NCBI GenBank assembly: GCA_902767145.1
Contig: CACXGG010000001.1
Location: 1 to 13,047, forward strand
Origin: Oscillospiraceae bacterium
Lineage (GTDB): Bacteria; Bacillota; Clostridia; Saccharofermentanales; Saccharofermentanaceae
Direction: 5' to 3'
Length of the DNA stretch: 13,047 nucleotides
The number at the start of each line of letters is the position of its first letter. Within the stretch, counting starts at the first letter, position 1. Shown one piece after another: positions 12,500 to 13,047 of this stretch. Position numbers and translations under genes: made by a program. The notes beneath the pieces were generated by a model. The model saw only the letters and a list, made by a program, of their open reading frames with translations. It was not told the origin of the DNA and did no database searches.

Positions 12500-12512
12500 A
12501 TTATACTATAAT
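12500..12512. promoter_or_regulatory. Symmetric -10 shared by divergent genes
   Basis: ATTATACTATAAT is a perfect palindrome around C12506. It reads TATAAT on the plus strand (12507-12512) and TATAAT on the minus strand (12505-12500). -35 elements are poor on both sides. The predicted plus start is near 12519, the A of the flavodoxin ATG; the minus start is near 12493. Confidence 0.65.
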
Positions 12513-12518
12513 ATCCCC

Positions 12519-12929
12519 ATGAAAAGCCTAATTGTTTTCTTTTCCCTGACAGGCAATACAAGAAAGATCGCGGAGGGGATATCCCTGATAACGGGAAGCG
12601 AAAAAAGAGACATGAAGTGCGGGGAAGATGCGGGGGACATAAGAGGCTACCACATAATATTTCTCCTCTCTCCCGTGTGGAACGGAAAGGTCCCGGGCCC
12701 CGTAAGGGTATATATGGAAAAAAGAAGCTGGGACGGCAAAAAGATATATCCTGTTATCACCAACGGCGGCCTTGTGGGGAGGACCTACCAGGAGATCGTC
12801 GGTCTCTGTCCCGGGGCCAGGGTGGCTCCGCCCCTGAGCGTCAGGTTCGACTTCCGGAAACAGAGGACAAAAGACCGTGAGATAGAGTTCTGGGTGCGGG
12901 ACGTCATGAGGAGAAATCTCATGTCCTGA
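12519..12929 (+). CDS. Flavodoxin-like protein
   Basis: A 136-residue protein of ordinary flavodoxin length. SLIVFFSLTGNTRKIAEGI (3-21) matches the first beta strand and FMN-phosphate loop (T/S-x-T-G-N-T) of flavodoxins. FLLSPVWNGKVPGPVRVYM (48-66) fits the second loop (P-V-W-x-G-x-x-P), and IYPVITNGG is the following strand. It is presumably an FMN-binding electron carrier or small oxidoreductase; the redox partner is unknown. No Shine-Dalgarno sequence precedes the ATG (ATATCCCC), and a -10 hexamer ends only six bases before it, so the message is probably leaderless. No terminator is visible between its stop and the tRNA promoter nine bases later. Confidence 0.85.
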   Translation: MKSLIVFFSLTGNTRKIAEGISLITGSEKRDMKCGEDAGDIRGYHIIFLLSPVWNGKVPGPVRVYMEKRSWDGKKIYPVITNGGLVGRTYQEIVGLCPGARVAPPLSVRFDFRKQRTKDREIEFWVRDVMRRNLMS

Positions 12930-12937
12930 AAAACTTG

Positions 12938-12966
12938 TTGACAACAGGGGGGCGTCAAGATATAAT
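12938..12966 (+). promoter_or_regulatory. Consensus sigma-A promoter of tRNA-Thr
   Basis: TTGACA (12938-12943), exactly 17 bp, TATAAT (12961-12966): a perfect match to consensus, as expected for a stable RNA gene. The predicted start near 12973 gives a leader of about ten bases before the tRNA. Confidence 0.93.
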
Positions 12967-12982
12967 CATTTTCGCGTGAGAC

Positions 12983-13047
12983 GCCGACTTAGCTCAGTTG
13001 GTAGAGCAGCTGATTTGTAATCAGCAGGTCGCGAGTTCGAGTCTCGC
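12983..13047 (+). tRNA. tRNA-Thr (anticodon UGU), 3' end outside window
   Basis: Cloverleaf elements: acceptor 5' arm GCCGACT (12983-12989), D stem GCTC/GAGC, anticodon stem GCTGA/TCAGC with loop TTTGTAA giving anticodon TGT, variable AGGTC, T stem GCGAG/CTCGC with loop TTCGAGT. The window ends exactly after the T stem; the acceptor 3' arm is missing only because of the cut. It decodes ACA and possibly other ACN codons. Confidence 0.95.

Noticed and set aside
12951..12985. Inverted repeat GGCGTC/GACGCC around the tRNA promoter
   Set aside because: The left arm lies upstream of the predicted transcription start and the right arm overlaps the tRNA acceptor; probably chance.
1..13047. CRISPR arrays, insertion sequences, attachment sites, phage genes
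   Set aside because: No regularly spaced repeats, transposase or integrase signatures, or duplicated tRNA ends were seen.

Overview
The window looks like chromosomal DNA of a Gram-positive anaerobe in the class Clostridia (Bacillota). This rests on AGGAGG-type ribosome sites, clean TTGACA/TATAAT promoters, a Spo0A-type effector domain, a DUF1858 redox protein, and codon use with many AGG/AGA Arg and ATA Ile codons at intermediate GC. No insertion sequence, phage gene, CRISPR array or plasmid gene is visible. The genus cannot be read from the sequence.

Layout. (1) 1-288, minus: 5' part of a membrane-anchored metallophosphoesterase. (2) 421-4423, plus: a tight five-gene operon made of a PC4/YdbC-like ssDNA-binding protein, a membrane protein, NAD-dependent DNA ligase (ligA), 5-formyltetrahydrofolate cyclo-ligase and a small membrane protein, closed by a terminator. 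(3) 4550-5125, plus: a receiver-less protein with a Spo0A-type DNA-binding domain. It shares a two-way terminator with hup (HU, minus). (4) 5652-5855, plus: a DUF1858 protein. It runs tail-to-tail into a two-component system on the minus strand: a GTG-start OmpR-type regulator, then a hairpin, then a 7TM-type sensor kinase. (5) 8950-10189, plus: a TIGR01212/YhcC-like radical SAM protein and a small two-helix membrane protein, divergent from the regulator. (6) 10342-10971, plus: about 630 bases without a credible gene. It has its own extended -10 promoter, a 9-bp helix joining its two ends, many internal hairpins and a strong terminator. I read it as a large structured non-coding RNA. (7) 12468-10979, minus: a fusion of a cytidylate-kinase-like domain with a nuclease-like domain, followed by a divergent hypoxanthine phosphoribosyltransferase. 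(8) 12519-12929, plus: a flavodoxin-like protein fired from a symmetric -10 shared with the kinase gene, followed by a consensus promoter and a tRNA-Thr(UGU) cut by the window end.

How the parts work together. The first operon couples single-strand DNA binding and nick sealing with folate salvage. LigA carries an unusual N-terminal sliding-clamp-binding peptide. The kinase/nuclease plus phosphoribosyltransferase pair is probably a nucleotide-metabolism or nucleotide-sensing module. The most remarkable element is the roughly 590-nt structured RNA. Its size and self-closing fold recall the ornate large bacterial RNAs (ROOL, OLE, GOLLD), but I cannot assign it to a class by eye.
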